DNA of 64,000 nt from Paenibacillus cymbidii (GCF_004764705.1 NZ_SHLX01000003.1:353813-417812), one strand, 5' to 3'; shown: positions 1 through 11,260, counted from the first letter of the stretch. Notes: generated from the sequence alone by a model not told the origin. Numbers and translations are program-made.

Positions 1-126
1 ATCTTCCGCATCTGCCCCTGTGCCCGCACATCCGTCTTCCCGCCACATATAAATGACCCTATAAGCTAGTGTTCATAAAGTTGACTTTTCAGACCCTTAT
101 CATGCAAAAAAAGGAGATGCGTGGCG

Positions 127-432
127 ATGATGCGTTTGGTACCGATCGAATTGGCGGGACGAACCGCGCTCGGGATCGAAGTCAAGCTTCCAAAAACGAC
201 GCTGCTGGCCGTGGCGACCGACATCGGCTATATTATGTGCGGGGCGCTTGACGTCAAGCTGCTCAACGACCGGTTGAAAGACCGCGGCATTGTGGCAGGG
301 CGGGCGGTCGGGGTGCAAACGCTCGAGCAGCTGCTTGACGCGCCGCTGGAATCCGTTACTTTCGCCGCCGAGGAGCGCGGCATCCGGGTGGGCATGAAAG
401 GCAGCGATGCCGTTTCGCTGATGTTCGCCTGA
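127..432 (+). CDS. DUF1805 family protein, YunC-like
   Basis: A 101-residue protein that closely resembles Bacillus subtilis YunC (DUF1805). The recognisable core is KLPKTTLLAVATDIGYIMCG, followed by an ALDVKLLNDRLKDRGIVAGR segment and a LLDAPLESVT segment; length matches the family. The biochemical role of the family is not established. The ATG at 127 is preferred because AAGGAG (111-116) lies 10 nt upstream and because MMRLVPI then aligns with the YunC N-terminus; a GTG at 121 lies only 4 nt from the ribosome site. It is transcribed alone, convergent with the AraC gene. A homologue of YunD, encoded beside YunC in B. subtilis, is found here about 20 kb away (19990-21438). Confidence 0.85.
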   Translation: MMRLVPIELAGRTALGIEVKLPKTTLLAVATDIGYIMCGALDVKLLNDRLKDRGIVAGRAVGVQTLEQLLDAPLESVTFAAEERGIRVGMKGSDAVSLMFA

Positions 433-454
433 ACCGCAGGCGGCAGCGCGCGGA

Positions 455-1435
455 TCAGAGCAGCCGCTGCAGGTGCAGCGATTTGTATTGCCCCGGCGTC
501 ATGCCGAGCCGCTTCTTGAACACGTGATACAAATAGTTGCTGCTGGAAAAACCGTGCCGTTCGGCGATTTGTTCGATGGTGTCCTCGCTGTTGAGCAAAT
601 GCCACACCACCTGGTCGAGCCTTACTTGCTCGACGTAGTCGCCGAACGAGCCGTTCCCCGTCTCGTGAAATATGCGCTGCAGCTGGCGGCCGCTTATCGG
701 AATCGACTCGGCGACGCTGTCGAGCGTGATCGGGCCGGCGTAGTTGTCGCGGATGAACTGCGCCGCCAGTTGGAACCGATAGGCGCTGATGTCGCGGGAA
801 GGCACAGCGATTGGCGACGGCAGCTCGGAAGCGGCGAACGCCGCCCGCAGCAATATTTGCGTCACCGCCTGCTTGATCGTGGCGTACGAGCCCGGCTGAT
901 TTTCGACGCACGCGCGATAAGCGGACAAGAACCACGGCATGGCGTTGCGGTTGTCGGCCAGCGGCCGCAGCGGGAACTGCTCGAGCAAGCGAATGCATTG
1001 CTCGGCTTCGGCATTTTCCCAGCCGTCGCCCCAGTCGCCTTCCTCATCGGTTTGGCTGCCGGCAGCCGGCTGCCGGACGATGGGCACGATATCGACATGC
1101 AGGCACAATTCCTGCATCGGATCGCGCTCGTCCGCTTCCTGGTAGTGCACGACGCCAGGCCCGGTCAAATAAAACAGCCCGTCTTCCAGCGGATAAGGCG
1201 TGTCGTCGAGAATGACGACGCCTTTGCCGCGCGGGATGAAATGGAATTCGTAATCGGAATGTTTGTGGAACGAGATGATTTTGCCGGGCGTAAACGCCGT
1301 CAGGTGGCAGCGCAATACGCGAACGCCAAAATGTCCCCAGCGGAACTTCATGTCGAGCCGGTCCAGCGCGTCGCTTTTTTCCGCCATGGCGGCAAAGGTA
1401 AACGGCTTGCGCGGTCGTTTCGATGCGGGCGTCAT
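455..1435 (-). CDS. AraC family transcriptional regulator with cupin sensor domain
   Basis: A 326-residue regulator. Residues about 30-130 form a cupin-like AraC ligand-binding domain (HKHSDYEFHFIPRGKGVVIL, then a DLFYLTGPGVVHY-like strand). The last 100 residues are a double helix-turn-helix AraC DNA-binding domain: ISGRQLQRIFHE is the first recognition helix region and GFSSSNYLYHVFKKRLGMTP the second, ending with the usual TPGQYK. Such cupin-AraC proteins usually sense sugars or other small molecules. The ATG is supported by GAGGA about 8 nt upstream on the minus strand. The neighbouring genes do not reveal its ligand. It diverges from purT, with 227 bp between the two starts, so control of purT is possible but not indicated. 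Confidence 0.88.
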   Translation of the reverse strand: MTPASKRPRKPFTFAAMAEKSDALDRLDMKFRWGHFGVRVLRCHLTAFTPGKIISFHKHSDYEFHFIPRGKGVVILDDTPYPLEDGLFYLTGPGVVHYQEADERDPMQELCLHVDIVPIVRQPAAGSQTDEEGDWGDGWENAEAEQCIRLLEQFPLRPLADNRNAMPWFLSAYRACVENQPGSYATIKQAVTQILLRAAFAASELPSPIAVPSRDISAYRFQLAAQFIRDNYAGPITLDSVAESIPISGRQLQRIFHETGNGSFGDYVEQVRLDQVVWHLLNSEDTIEQIAERHGFSSSNYLYHVFKKRLGMTPGQYKSLHLQRLL

Positions 1436-1620
1436 GATTCATTCCTCGCTTTGTTCGCTTAAGGCGCGCTTTACGCACATCCTCTTGATCATGATACTAC
1501 AAATGGCGGCGGGAGAAAAAGCCGGGCAACGCCCGTCGATTCGTGCCTCTTGCTTGAATGTCGGCAAGCGGGAGGCATTCGGCATCGTGCGACAAAACGC
1601 TTGCTTTTTCGATTGTTGCC

Positions 1621-1635
1621 GTTCAAAATATGAAC
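1621..1635. promoter_or_regulatory. Short dyad upstream of purT, possible operator
   Basis: GTTCA (1621-1625), five bases, then TGAAC (1631-1635) form a perfect inverted repeat 28 bp before the purT start. The GAAC core recalls part of the Firmicute PurR box (CCGAAC core), but the flanking bases do not fit well, so identity as a PurR site is only a suggestion. No purine riboswitch consensus is seen in the 1436-1662 interval. Confidence 0.25.
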
Positions 1636-1662
1636 ATAAATGTCCAAAGGGAGTTGGTTTGG

Positions 1663-2844
1663 TTGTACGGAGCGCCTTTATCGCCGCGTGCCCGCAAAAT
1701 GATGCTGCTCGGATCCGGCGAGCTCGGCAAAGAAGTCATTATCGAGGCGCAGCGTCTCGGCATCGAAACGATTGCGGTCGACCGGTATGCGAACGCACCG
1801 GCCATGCAGGTGGCGCATCGCTCGCATGTCATCGACATGCTGGATGCGGCCGCGCTGCGCGAGGTAATCGAGACGGAGCGGCCCGACTGGATCGTGCCGG
1901 AGATCGAGGCGATCGCCACGGATGAGCTCGTGAAGCTGGAGCGGGAAGGCTTCCGCGTCATTCCGACGGCGAACGCGTCGCGTCTGACGATGGATCGCGA
2001 GGGCATCCGCCGGCTGGCGGCGGAAACGCTTGGGCTGCCGACCGCGAAGTATGCGTTCGCCGACAGTTTGGACGAGCTGCGGCAGGCCATTGCCGAGGTA
2101 GGATTGCCTTGTGTGATCAAGCCGATCATGAGTTCCTCAGGCAAAGGGCAAAGCGTCTGCCGGACGGAAGCCGACATCGACGCTTGTTGGGCGTATGCGA
2201 TGGAAGGAGGGCGCGCGAACAAGGGGCGGGTGATCGCCGAAGCGTTCATTTCGTTCGAGTCGGAAATTACGCTGCTGACGGTGCGATCCGTATCGGGCAC
2301 GACGTTCTGCGCGCCGATCGGGCACGTGCAGAAGGACGGCGATTACATCGAGTCATGGCAGCCGCATCATATGAGCGAAGCGCAGATCGCGGAGTCGCAG
2401 CGCATCGCGCGCACGGTCACCGACGCGCTGGGCGGGTACGGCATTTACGGCGTGGAGCTGTTCCTCGGCAAGGACACGGTTTATTTCAGCGAGGTGTCGC
2501 CGCGTCCGCACGATACCGGGCTGGTGACGCTCGTCAGCCAGGACTTGTCCGAGTTTGCGCTGCATGTGCGCGCGGTGCTCGGCTTGCCGATTCCTGCGAT
2601 CCGCCAGGTGTCGCCGGGCGCGACGCGGACGTTGAAGGCGTGGGAGCAGCGCAGCGATTACCGGATCGCCGGCATCCAAGAGGCGCTGGCTGTGCCGTAT
2701 ACGCAAGTGCGCATCTTCGGCAAGCCGGAGACGCGCCATGGGCGGCGAATGGCGGTGGCGCTCAGCACGGCGGACAGCGTCGAGCAGGCTCGCGAACAGG
2801 CGGAGCGGGCCGTTTCGGCGCTGCGCGTCGAATACGGCGAGTAG
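1663..2844 (+). CDS. purT: Formate-dependent phosphoribosylglycinamide formyltransferase
   Basis: PurT makes formyl-GAR from GAR, formate and ATP, a folate-independent third step of purine synthesis. The 393-residue product has the family length (E. coli PurT is 392) and its characteristic segments: [20 protein letters not shown] near the start, [19 protein letters not shown], the ATP-grasp stretch [28 protein letters not shown], and [14 protein letters not shown]. The TTG at 1663 is chosen because AAAGGGAG (1645-1653) sits 9 nt upstream and the resulting N-terminus ([14 protein letters not shown]) lines up with E. coli PurT; upstream in-frame ATGs would add unrelated residues. No other purine gene lies nearby. 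It is convergent with mtnA. Confidence 0.95.
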   Translation: MYGAPLSPRARKMMLLGSGELGKEVIIEAQRLGIETIAVDRYANAPAMQVAHRSHVIDMLDAAALREVIETERPDWIVPEIEAIATDELVKLEREGFRVIPTANASRLTMDREGIRRLAAETLGLPTAKYAFADSLDELRQAIAEVGLPCVIKPIMSSSGKGQSVCRTEADIDACWAYAMEGGRANKGRVIAEAFISFESEITLLTVRSVSGTTFCAPIGHVQKDGDYIESWQPHHMSEAQIAESQRIARTVTDALGGYGIYGVELFLGKDTVYFSEVSPRPHDTGLVTLVSQDLSEFALHVRAVLGLPIPAIRQVSPGATRTLKAWEQRSDYRIAGIQEALAVPYTQVRIFGKPETRHGRRMAVALSTADSVEQAREQAERAVSALRVEYGE

Positions 2845-2892
2845 GGGGCGAGTCGCGGCGCTTACCGGACGAACGCTTCTGCGCCGGGGCTC

Positions 2893-3085
2893 GGAATAGG
2901 CCATGTTATATTGGCTATTCCGCTAAGAACGGCCCGTCGCAACGAAATAGCCAGTAATTTCGCTGGCTATTCGACGAAAACGTTCGATTGTGAACGGTTT
3001 GGTCTGCAATAGCCAGTGTTTTCACCGGTTATTTTTGGATCAGTGGACGGTTTGGCGGGAATAAGCCATTTTTCATGGGCTATTT
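2893..3085 (-). repeat. Four-palindrome composite element, copy A (inverted)
   Basis: Four imperfect palindromes of about 27 bp fill the gap between the convergent genes purT and mtnA: 2893-2921 (GGAATAGGCCA/TGGCTATTCC), 2946-2972 (AATAGCCAG/CTGGCTATT), 3008-3033 (AATAGCCAGTG/CACCGGTTATT) and 3058-3085 (GGAATAAGCCAT/ATGGGCTATTTC). Read on the minus strand they correspond to modules 1-4 of copies B-E, in the same order. The right-hand TATT edges at 3084, 3033, 2971 and 2919 are 51, 62 and 52 bp apart, the same phasing as in the other copies. There is no coding potential. The function is unknown. Confidence 0.85.
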
Positions 3086-3119
3086 CGGTTGAGGGGCACG
3101 GCCCTCTCGCAACTGGCAA

Positions 3120-3168
3120 CAAAGCAAAGGCTCCCCCGGGAACAGTCCCGGCGGGAGCCTTTGCTTTG
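3120..3168. terminator. Long-stem terminator between purT and mtnA
   Basis: CAAAGCAAAGGCTCCC (3120-3135) pairs perfectly with 3153-3168. An inner stem CCGGGA/TCCCGG with a four-base loop and one bulged C extends it, giving a stem of about 22 bp. It lies 15 bp beyond the mtnA stop. T-rich stretches follow on both strands, so it could end mtnA transcription and also catch readthrough from purT. Confidence 0.8.
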
Positions 3169-3182
3169 TGTTTGTGCCTGCG

Positions 3183-4283
3183 TTACGCGAACAACGCGGC
3201 CAAACTGTCGGTGTACGGCGCGCGAACGATGCCTTTTTCGGTGATGATGGCCGTGACGTATTCGTGCGGCGTCACGTCGAACGCCGGGTTGTACACTTTG
3301 ACGCCGCGCGGCGCCGTCCGTTTGCCGAACCCTTGCGTCACTTCGTCCTCGTGCCGCTCCTCGATCGGAATTTCCGCGCCGGTCGGCGTGTCCAGGTCGA
3401 TCGTCGACAGCGGGCACGCCACGTAGAACGGGATGCCGTGCGCCTTGGCCAGCACGGCGACGCCGTACGTGCCGATCTTGTTGGCGACGTCGCCGTTGGC
3501 GGCGACCCGGTCAGTGCCGACGATGACGGCTTGCACCCAGCCTTTGGCCATCACCATCGCCGCCATGTTGTCGCAGATGAGCGTCACGTCGACGCCGGCC
3601 TGCTGCAGCTCGAACGCGGTCAGCCGCGCGCCTTGCAGCACCGGCCGCGTTTCGTCGGCGAACACTTTCAGCGCGATGCCTTGCTCCTGCGCAACGTAGA
3701 ACGGCGCCAGCGCCGTGCCGTACTTCGCTGTGGCGAGGCCGCCGGCATTGCAGTGCGTCAGCACGCCCATGCCGCTTTCGAACAGCGTCAGCGCATGTTC
3801 GCCGATCAGCCGGCACGTCGTTTCGTCCTCCGCCTGGATCAGCTTCGCTTCTTCGAGCAGCGCCAGCTTCATCGCTTCCAGATTGCCGCCGGCCGCGGCC
3901 AATTCATGCGCCCGCGCTTTCATCCGGTCGAGCGCCCAGAATAAATTGACGGCCGTCGGCCGCGACGTAGCCAAATAAGCGGCGACCCGCTCCGTTTCGG
4001 CGGCGAGTCCCGCCGGACTGGCCGCTTCCTCGCCGGCGCCGCAGCCGCGAATGCCCAAATATACGCCGAAGGCGGCGGAAATGCCGATCGCCGGCGCCCC
4101 GCGCACCTTCAGCGCGCGAATGCCGTCCCAGACGTCTTCGGCCGTCGTCAGCCGCAGGTATACGATCTCCTCCGGCAGCAGCCGCTGGTCGAGCATTTCC
4201 AGGTGGTCGCCGTTCCAGCGAACGGACTGCAGCGCTTCCTGCGGCGCGCCTATACGTGCGTCGACGCCCGTTTGCCCGCTCAT
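3183..4283 (-). CDS. mtnA: S-methyl-5-thioribose-1-phosphate isomerase
   Basis: MtnA isomerises methylthioribose-1-phosphate to methylthioribulose-1-phosphate in the methionine salvage pathway. The 366-residue product carries the family signatures [29 protein letters not shown] (with the catalytic Cys), [36 protein letters not shown] and [11 protein letters not shown]. The start at 4283 overlaps the mtnK stop in an ATGA arrangement (4280-4283), which indicates translational coupling. The open frame continues upstream inside mtnK, but the extra residues are unrelated to MtnA. It is the second gene of the mtnK-mtnA operon; the remaining salvage genes are not in the window. Confidence 0.96.
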   Translation of the reverse strand: MSGQTGVDARIGAPQEALQSVRWNGDHLEMLDQRLLPEEIVYLRLTTAEDVWDGIRALKVRGAPAIGISAAFGVYLGIRGCGAGEEAASPAGLAAETERVAAYLATSRPTAVNLFWALDRMKARAHELAAAGGNLEAMKLALLEEAKLIQAEDETTCRLIGEHALTLFESGMGVLTHCNAGGLATAKYGTALAPFYVAQEQGIALKVFADETRPVLQGARLTAFELQQAGVDVTLICDNMAAMVMAKGWVQAVIVGTDRVAANGDVANKIGTYGVAVLAKAHGIPFYVACPLSTIDLDTPTGAEIPIEERHEDEVTQGFGKRTAPRGVKVYNPAFDVTPHEYVTAIITEKGIVRAPYTDSLAALFA

Positions 4284-5482
4284 ACGAACACCTTCGCCGC
4301 TTCGATCGCGTCGTCGATCGAAACCGCATGGCGTCCCCGCTTGATAAGCGCTTTGCCGACGGCCAGCGCGTTCCGCTCCGCCCGGGCGCGCACGTCGGCG
4401 TCCGGAATCGTGCGGATGTCGGCGACATGAGCCAGGCCGACGATGCGGCGCACCATTTTGCAGCCGGCGAAACCGATGGAATCTTTCAGCACTTGCGCGA
4501 GATAGTGTTCCTTGTAGCCGGGTGCCGCCGCCAGCGGATCGATTGCCTTCTCGTCCCACAGCGCCGCAAACTCGCGGGCAAACGTCGTCCACACGTCGCG
4601 CACGGTGTGCAGCAAGAACTCGCGGTAGTCGCGGCGATGGCCGGCGTCTTGAATCCAGCCGTCCTGGCTGACGTAACTCAGCAGCAGGTTGGCGATGACG
4701 GCGCCGATATCGAAGCCCATCGGGCCGAAATAGGCGAATTCCGGGTCGATGACCTTGGTCGAAACCGGCGTCACGAAGATACTCCCCGTGTGCAAGTCGC
4801 CATGAAGCAGCGCCTGCGCCTGGGTAAGAAATTTCTCCCGCAGCAGCGCCACTTCCAGATGCAGCTCGCCGTCGGTCCACAGCGCTTCCGCATCGGGCCG
4901 AATCGCTTCGTCGAAATCGTTCGTATCGGCGTTGCGGTACGGATGATCGAAAATGAGGTCCTCCGTAATTTTGCACAGCTCCGGATTGAGGAAACGGCCG
5001 ACGAGCAGCTTCTTCTCCTGCTGGTTCATGCCGAGGTCGGACGTGCCGAACAGCGTCTGCGCCAGAAAACGGCCGATATGGCCGGCGAACAGCGGGTATT
5101 CCGTACCGCCGATCAATCCTTTGCGCATGATGACGTGGTCGCTCAAATCTTCCATGACGGTCAGTGCGAGATCGGGGTCGTAGTTATATACGGTCGGGAC
5201 CAGATCCGGGCAGAACGAAGACTGGGTGCGCAGCGCTTCGCTTTCGATGCGGGCGCGATCGAGCGTGAGCGGCCACGACTCGCCGACAACTTTGGCGTAA
5301 GGCAGCGCCTGCTTCATGATGACGCTTCGTCCGCTCGTGCGGTCCGTAATATGAAACACCAAATTGAGATTGCCGTCCCCGATTTCATGCGAGACAAGTT
5401 CCGAGCCGTCCGGAAAAAGGCCCGGCAACGCTTGCGCATAACGAATGGCCTGCTCCTCGGACAAGGGATGATAGTGAGACAT
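4280..5482 (-). CDS. mtnK: S-methyl-5-thioribose kinase
   Basis: MtnK phosphorylates 5-methylthioribose at C1, giving the substrate of MtnA. The 400-residue length fits the family. Visible features are the N-terminal ATP-binding part ([14 protein letters not shown], a G-loop), [15 protein letters not shown], the kinase catalytic loop [13 protein letters not shown] with Asp in HGDLH, and [17 protein letters not shown], which plays the role of the DFG region in this choline-kinase-like fold. The ATG is preceded by AGGAGG (minus strand) at good spacing. It heads an operon with mtnA. In many Firmicutes this operon is controlled by a SAM riboswitch; I could not find one in the 226 bp upstream. Confidence 0.95.
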   Translation of the reverse strand: MSHYHPLSEEQAIRYAQALPGLFPDGSELVSHEIGDGNLNLVFHITDRTSGRSVIMKQALPYAKVVGESWPLTLDRARIESEALRTQSSFCPDLVPTVYNYDPDLALTVMEDLSDHVIMRKGLIGGTEYPLFAGHIGRFLAQTLFGTSDLGMNQQEKKLLVGRFLNPELCKITEDLIFDHPYRNADTNDFDEAIRPDAEALWTDGELHLEVALLREKFLTQAQALLHGDLHTGSIFVTPVSTKVIDPEFAYFGPMGFDIGAVIANLLLSYVSQDGWIQDAGHRRDYREFLLHTVRDVWTTFAREFAALWDEKAIDPLAAAPGYKEHYLAQVLKDSIGFAGCKMVRRIVGLAHVADIRTIPDADVRARAERNALAVGKALIKRGRHAVSIDDAIEAAKVFV

Positions 5483-5542
5483 GGGATACCTCCTGCATAT
5501 GGGCGCTGACGTCCGGCGCCGCTTTTCGGAAATCTACCCCCT

Positions 5543-5571
5543 AGTATAAGCCAAAAGAACGCGGCATGGAA
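5543..5571 (-). promoter_or_regulatory. Candidate sigma-A promoter of mtnK-mtnA
   Basis: On the minus strand TATACT (5548-5543) is preceded, after 17 bp, by TTCCAT (5571-5566), a poor -35 match. The spacing is ideal and the site lies about 60 bp before the mtnK start. The -35 region overlaps the small hairpin at 5570-5596. Confidence 0.4.
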
Positions 5572-5596
5572 TAGCGGCGGACGGGAGCCCGCTATT
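5570..5596. repeat. Solitary 27-bp palindrome resembling the composite-element modules
   Basis: AATAGCGG (5570-5577) and CCGCTATT (5589-5596) form a perfect 8-bp inverted repeat. Total length (27 bp) and the AATAGC/GCTATT edges match the modules of the four-palindrome element, but the inner arms differ. It may be a degenerate single module or an unrelated hairpin. Confidence 0.4.
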
Positions 5597-5708
5597 TGCG
5601 GCAAATTTACAAGAACTCCACATTCCTTTCGTTTTACGTTAACAATCGGAGGGTAAAGTGTAGGGAGAAGCAGCGAAGAGGCTGCAGTGCGAACGGAGGG
5701 GACGGACG

Positions 5709-5906
5709 ATGGCAAATGCATGGCGGACGTGGTTCAAAGTGTTGTATGCGGCGGTTTGCATCGTGCTCGTGTTGTATGTATTCCAGGTGGTCAATCGCGG
5801 CGGCGGCGAGGGCGGAAGCAGCCTGCATCCGGCGGCCGTTCACCATCCGAACCCGATGCAAGTGAACGAGAAGCAGCTGGCCCGGTTGACTTCCGCTAAC
5901 CCCTAA
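5709..5906 (+). CDS. Small single-pass membrane protein, unknown function
   Basis: A 65-residue protein with a positively charged N-terminus (MANAWRTWFK), one hydrophobic segment at about residues 11-27 (VLYAAVCIVLVLYVFQVV) and a short Gly/His/Asn-containing tail, predicted outside the membrane. A GGAGGGG ribosome site lies about 8 nt before the ATG, and the gene occupies an otherwise empty interval. I do not recognise the family. Good ribosome site, clean membrane segment and composition like its neighbours argue for a real gene. Confidence 0.6.
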   Translation: MANAWRTWFKVLYAAVCIVLVLYVFQVVNRGGGEGGSSLHPAAVHHPNPMQVNEKQLARLTSANP

Positions 5907-6010
5907 ACGCCGTACGGCGCAGGCGCCGTCTCGAGAAACGATTCGGCGATCGGCATGCTGCCGGCCGCGAATCGGCTGAAGACGGCGCCCGTCGTATGCC
6001 GCGGCGGTCG

Positions 6011-6202
6011 TTAGACGTGGTCTTGCCGGTGTCCGTACCGATGCTGGTGCCGGTGCTGGGCCAAATCGATGGCGCCCAGCACGATGTGGGCGACGCCGAA
6101 GCCGATTGCGGCCGTTGCCGCCATCGGGTATTTTCCGCGGAACGCGGCTCCCGTTGCCGTAACGGCCGTGCCGAGTACGGCGGGGACTAGTCCTTCTCGC
6201 AT
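6011..6202 (-). CDS. Small hydrophobic protein with His-rich tail
   Basis: A 63-residue protein. The ATG at 6202 is chosen because GAGGTGA precedes it at good spacing; a longer reading from 6310 lacks such a site. Residues about 5-50 are hydrophobic with many small residues (GLVPAVLGTAVTATGAAF, then MAATAAIGFGVAHIVLGAID), compatible with two short membrane helices. The C-terminus is His-rich (QHRHQHRYGHRQDHV) and could bind metal. Similar short proteins occur in related genomes without an assigned function. It is convergent with the small gene at 5709 and divergent from the DUF1802 gene. Confidence 0.6.
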   Translation of the reverse strand: MREGLVPAVLGTAVTATGAAFRGKYPMAATAAIGFGVAHIVLGAIDLAQHRHQHRYGHRQDHV

Positions 6203-6357
6203 GATTGCAATCACCTCGCTTGGAATGGTGGAGAACGATTTTAGGATGAAATGATGCTCCCCTTTATATGCAAGCCAATGTTTGCCCAGTGCCGGATCGG
6301 TTGAAAACAACCGCCTTCCGCCTCTATAATGAAGCCAGGAAACGGAGGCGGCGGAAC

Positions 6358-6933
6358 GTGAGCAAGGAAAGCATCGCTTTGAAGGAATGGGCGGCGGCCA
6401 TTCAGGCGCTGGAAACGGGAGAACAGATCCTCATCATGCGCAAAGGCGGCATCATTGAGGAAACGCGGGATTTCGAGCTGCAAAGCCACTCGTTCTTCTT
6501 GTATCCAACGTACGAGCACCAGAAGAAAGAGCTGTTCAAGGAGCCGTGGCAAGCGCTGGTGGACCGGTCGATGGCGAACTGGTCGCCGGACGGGCAGGAA
6601 GTCGACGTGACCTGCTTCGCCGAAGCGGTCTGCGATTGGGAAGTGTCGAGCCAGGAGGAACTGGAGAAGCTGCGCGATTTTCACGTCTGGAACGATACGT
6701 TCGCCAGCGAACGGCTCCGGTGGAAACGAACGAAGCCGCTTCACGTCATTTTGCTTCGGGTTTACAAGCTGGCAGAGCCGCAGCGGATCCGGATCAAGCC
6801 GGACTACGCCGGCTGCAAGTCATGGATCGGACTGCAAGGAGTCGACGAGTCGGCGCCGCGCACGCCGGTGCTGAGCGACGACCGGTTTGCCGAACGCTGC
6901 GAGCAGGTTCGCCGCGTATTGTCATCGGAATAG
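6358..6933 (+). CDS. DUF1802 family protein
   Basis: A 191-residue cytosolic protein matching DUF1802: it begins SIALKEWAAAIQALETGEQI, continues with LIMRKGGIIEETRDFELQ and SHSFFLYPTYEHQ, and ends in a region with WKRTKPLHVILLRVYKL. The role of the family is not known. The GTG at 6358 follows GGAGGCGG and gives the family N-terminus; the in-frame extension from 6268 has no ribosome site. A clear hairpin terminator follows 43 bp downstream, so the gene is probably transcribed alone. Confidence 0.82.
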   Translation: MSKESIALKEWAAAIQALETGEQILIMRKGGIIEETRDFELQSHSFFLYPTYEHQKKELFKEPWQALVDRSMANWSPDGQEVDVTCFAEAVCDWEVSSQEELEKLRDFHVWNDTFASERLRWKRTKPLHVILLRVYKLAEPQRIRIKPDYAGCKSWIGLQGVDESAPRTPVLSDDRFAERCEQVRRVLSSE

Positions 6934-6976
6934 AGCGGAGAAGAACACGCCAATCGATCGCGTAATCGACAGCGCG

Positions 6977-6998
6977 CCTCGTCATGCGAGGTTTTTTT
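6977..6998 (+). terminator. Rho-independent terminator of the DUF1802 gene
   Basis: CCTCG (6977-6981), a five-base loop and CGAGG (6987-6991) are followed directly by seven T residues (6992-6998). Confidence 0.8.
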
Positions 6999-7127
6999 GC
7001 CGTAGCCTATAGGATTGATAAATTTCGGGGCTGGGGCAGGATGTTGCGGGCGTACTCGCGCGCTGTTGCAAGAAGCCTATCTTGGCGAGCCGCCCCCTTA
7101 GTGGCCCGATTATTGCTGGCCAACCCA

Positions 7128-7294
7128 AACAGCCCATGAAAAATGGCCTATTGCCCCTAACGCCCGGCCCGCCTGCAATAGCCAGTGAAAACACTGGTTA
7201 TTTGCCCCAGATCGCCTTCCAATAGGTACTTCAAGCGAAATAGCCAATGATTTCACTGGTTATTTTGTATGGCAAGAAAACATGGCCTATTTTA
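7128..7294 (+). repeat. Four-palindrome composite element, copy B (shortened)
   Basis: Modules start at about 7128 (AGCCCAT/ATGGCCTATT), 7177 (AATAGCCAGTG/CACTGGTTATT), 7239 (AATAGCCAATG/CACTGGTTATT) and 7267 (the right arm CATGGCCTATTTT ends at 7294). Modules 1-3 keep the usual spacing (49 and 62 bp). Module 4 starts only 28 bp after module 3 instead of 52, so about 24 bp corresponding to the 3-4 spacer is missing. The rest of the 6934-7462 interval holds the upstream terminator, about 85 bp with no recognisable feature, and the suf promoter. Confidence 0.85.
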
Positions 7295-7388
7295 GCAAGG
7301 AGTTAGTTGGCCGATGGGGGAATGGCGCGGATGAAGACCGTTATAAACTTTTCTTATTTCCAGCTTCGGGTTATAATAAAATATAGAA

Positions 7389-7417
7389 TTGAGAATCATT
7401 GATAATCAGTTTATAAT
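7389..7417 (+). promoter_or_regulatory. Sigma-A promoter of the suf operon
   Basis: TTGAGA (7389-7394), 17 bp, TATAAT (7412-7417): a near-consensus vegetative promoter 45 bp before the sufC start. A second TATAAT lies upstream at 7372-7377 but has no good -35. Confidence 0.8.
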
Positions 7418-7426
7418 GATTCTTAA
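7389..7426. promoter_or_regulatory. Dyad operator covering the suf promoter
   Basis: TTGAGAATCATT (7389-7400) and AATGATTCTTAA (7415-7426) are inverted repeats matching at 11 of 12 positions around a 14-bp centre. The left arm contains the -35 hexamer and the right arm most of the -10. Nested in the right half, TTATAATGATTCTTA (7411-7425) resembles a Fur/PerR-family 7-1-7 box (perfect left half, 5 of 7 in the right half). A repressor bound here would block polymerase. Which protein binds is not shown. Confidence 0.55.
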
Positions 7427-7462
7427 GAAAAACTTATTCGAACGGATCTGGAGGGCTCCCCG

Positions 7463-8251
7463 ATGACACAAGCTTCAACATTGAAGATAGATGGTCTTAA
7501 GGCGACTATCGAAGGCAAGGAAATTTTGAAAGGCCTCGACCTGCAAATAAACGGAGGCGAAGTGCACGCAGTGATGGGGCCGAACGGCACCGGCAAAAGT
7601 ACGCTCGCTTCCGCGCTGATGGGGCATCCGAAATACGTGGTGACCGAAGGCAGCGTGACCCTGAACGGCGATGACGTGCTGGAGATGGCGGTGGACGAGC
7701 GCGCCCGGGCCGGTCTGTTCCTGGCGATGCAGTATCCGAGCGAAATCAGCGGCGTCACCAACTCCGACTTCCTGCGCAGCGCCATCAACGCGCGCCGCGG
7801 CGAAGGCAACGAAATTTCGCTGATCAAATTCATCCGCCAGATGGAAGCGAAGATGAAGACGCTCGAAATGAATACCGAGTTCGCCCATCGTTATTTGAAC
7901 GAAGGTTTCTCCGGCGGCGAAAAGAAGCGCAACGAAATTTTGCAAATGCTGCTGCTGGAGCCGAAATTCGTCATTCTCGACGAAATCGATTCCGGTCTTG
8001 ACATCGACGCGCTGCGCATTGTCGCCGAAGGTGTCAACTCGCTGCGTTCGCCGGAACGAGGTTTCCTGATTATTACCCACTATCAGCGCCTGCTGAATTA
8101 TATCAAGCCCGATTTCGTCCACGTCATGATGCAGGGCCGCATCGTCAAATCCGGCGGTCCCGAGTTGGCCGAACGCCTGGAAAGCGAAGGCTACGACTGG
8201 GTGAAGGATGAGCTGGGCATCGTCGACGAAACCGTAGGACAAGGCGCGTAG
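7463..8251 (+). CDS. sufC: Fe-S cluster assembly ATPase SufC
   Basis: SufC is the ABC-type ATPase of the SufBCD scaffold that builds Fe-S clusters in the cytosol. The 262-residue protein has the Walker A motif GPNGTGKST (about residue 38), the SufC-type LAMQYPSEISGV segment, the signature FSGGEKKRNEI, Walker B FVILDEIDSGLDID and the H-loop IITHYQRLLNYI. A TGGAGG site lies 8 nt before the ATG. It is the first gene of sufCDSUB, the typical Firmicute order. Confidence 0.97.
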   Translation: MTQASTLKIDGLKATIEGKEILKGLDLQINGGEVHAVMGPNGTGKSTLASALMGHPKYVVTEGSVTLNGDDVLEMAVDERARAGLFLAMQYPSEISGVTNSDFLRSAINARRGEGNEISLIKFIRQMEAKMKTLEMNTEFAHRYLNEGFSGGEKKRNEILQMLLLEPKFVILDEIDSGLDIDALRIVAEGVNSLRSPERGFLIITHYQRLLNYIKPDFVHVMMQGRIVKSGGPELAERLESEGYDWVKDELGIVDETVGQGA

Positions 8252-8314
8252 TCGTTCGAAGGCCGGGCGAACGCCGCGGCATTTCGGGCACGCGTGATAG
8301 GGGAGGATTTCCAA

Positions 8315-11260
<2,946 letters not shown>

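Noticed and set aside
2893..3085. Interpretation of the composite element as ordinary transcription terminators
   Set aside because: The palindromes lack T runs in a consistent direction, a separate strong terminator is present beside copies A, B and D, and spacing is conserved beyond what terminators need.
3183..4976. MtnA with a 230-residue N-terminal extension
   Set aside because: The extra residues are an out-of-frame reading of mtnK; the ATGA-overlapping start gives the normal MtnA length.
5483..5708. SAM (S-box) riboswitch upstream of mtnK-mtnA
   Set aside because: No conserved S-box core or terminator was found on the minus strand in this interval.
7128..7294. CRISPR-like array because of repeated 27-bp units with unique spacers
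   Set aside because: Only four units per site, each an imperfect palindrome of its own type, spacers of unequal length (about 24, 35 and 24 bp), and no cas genes in the window.
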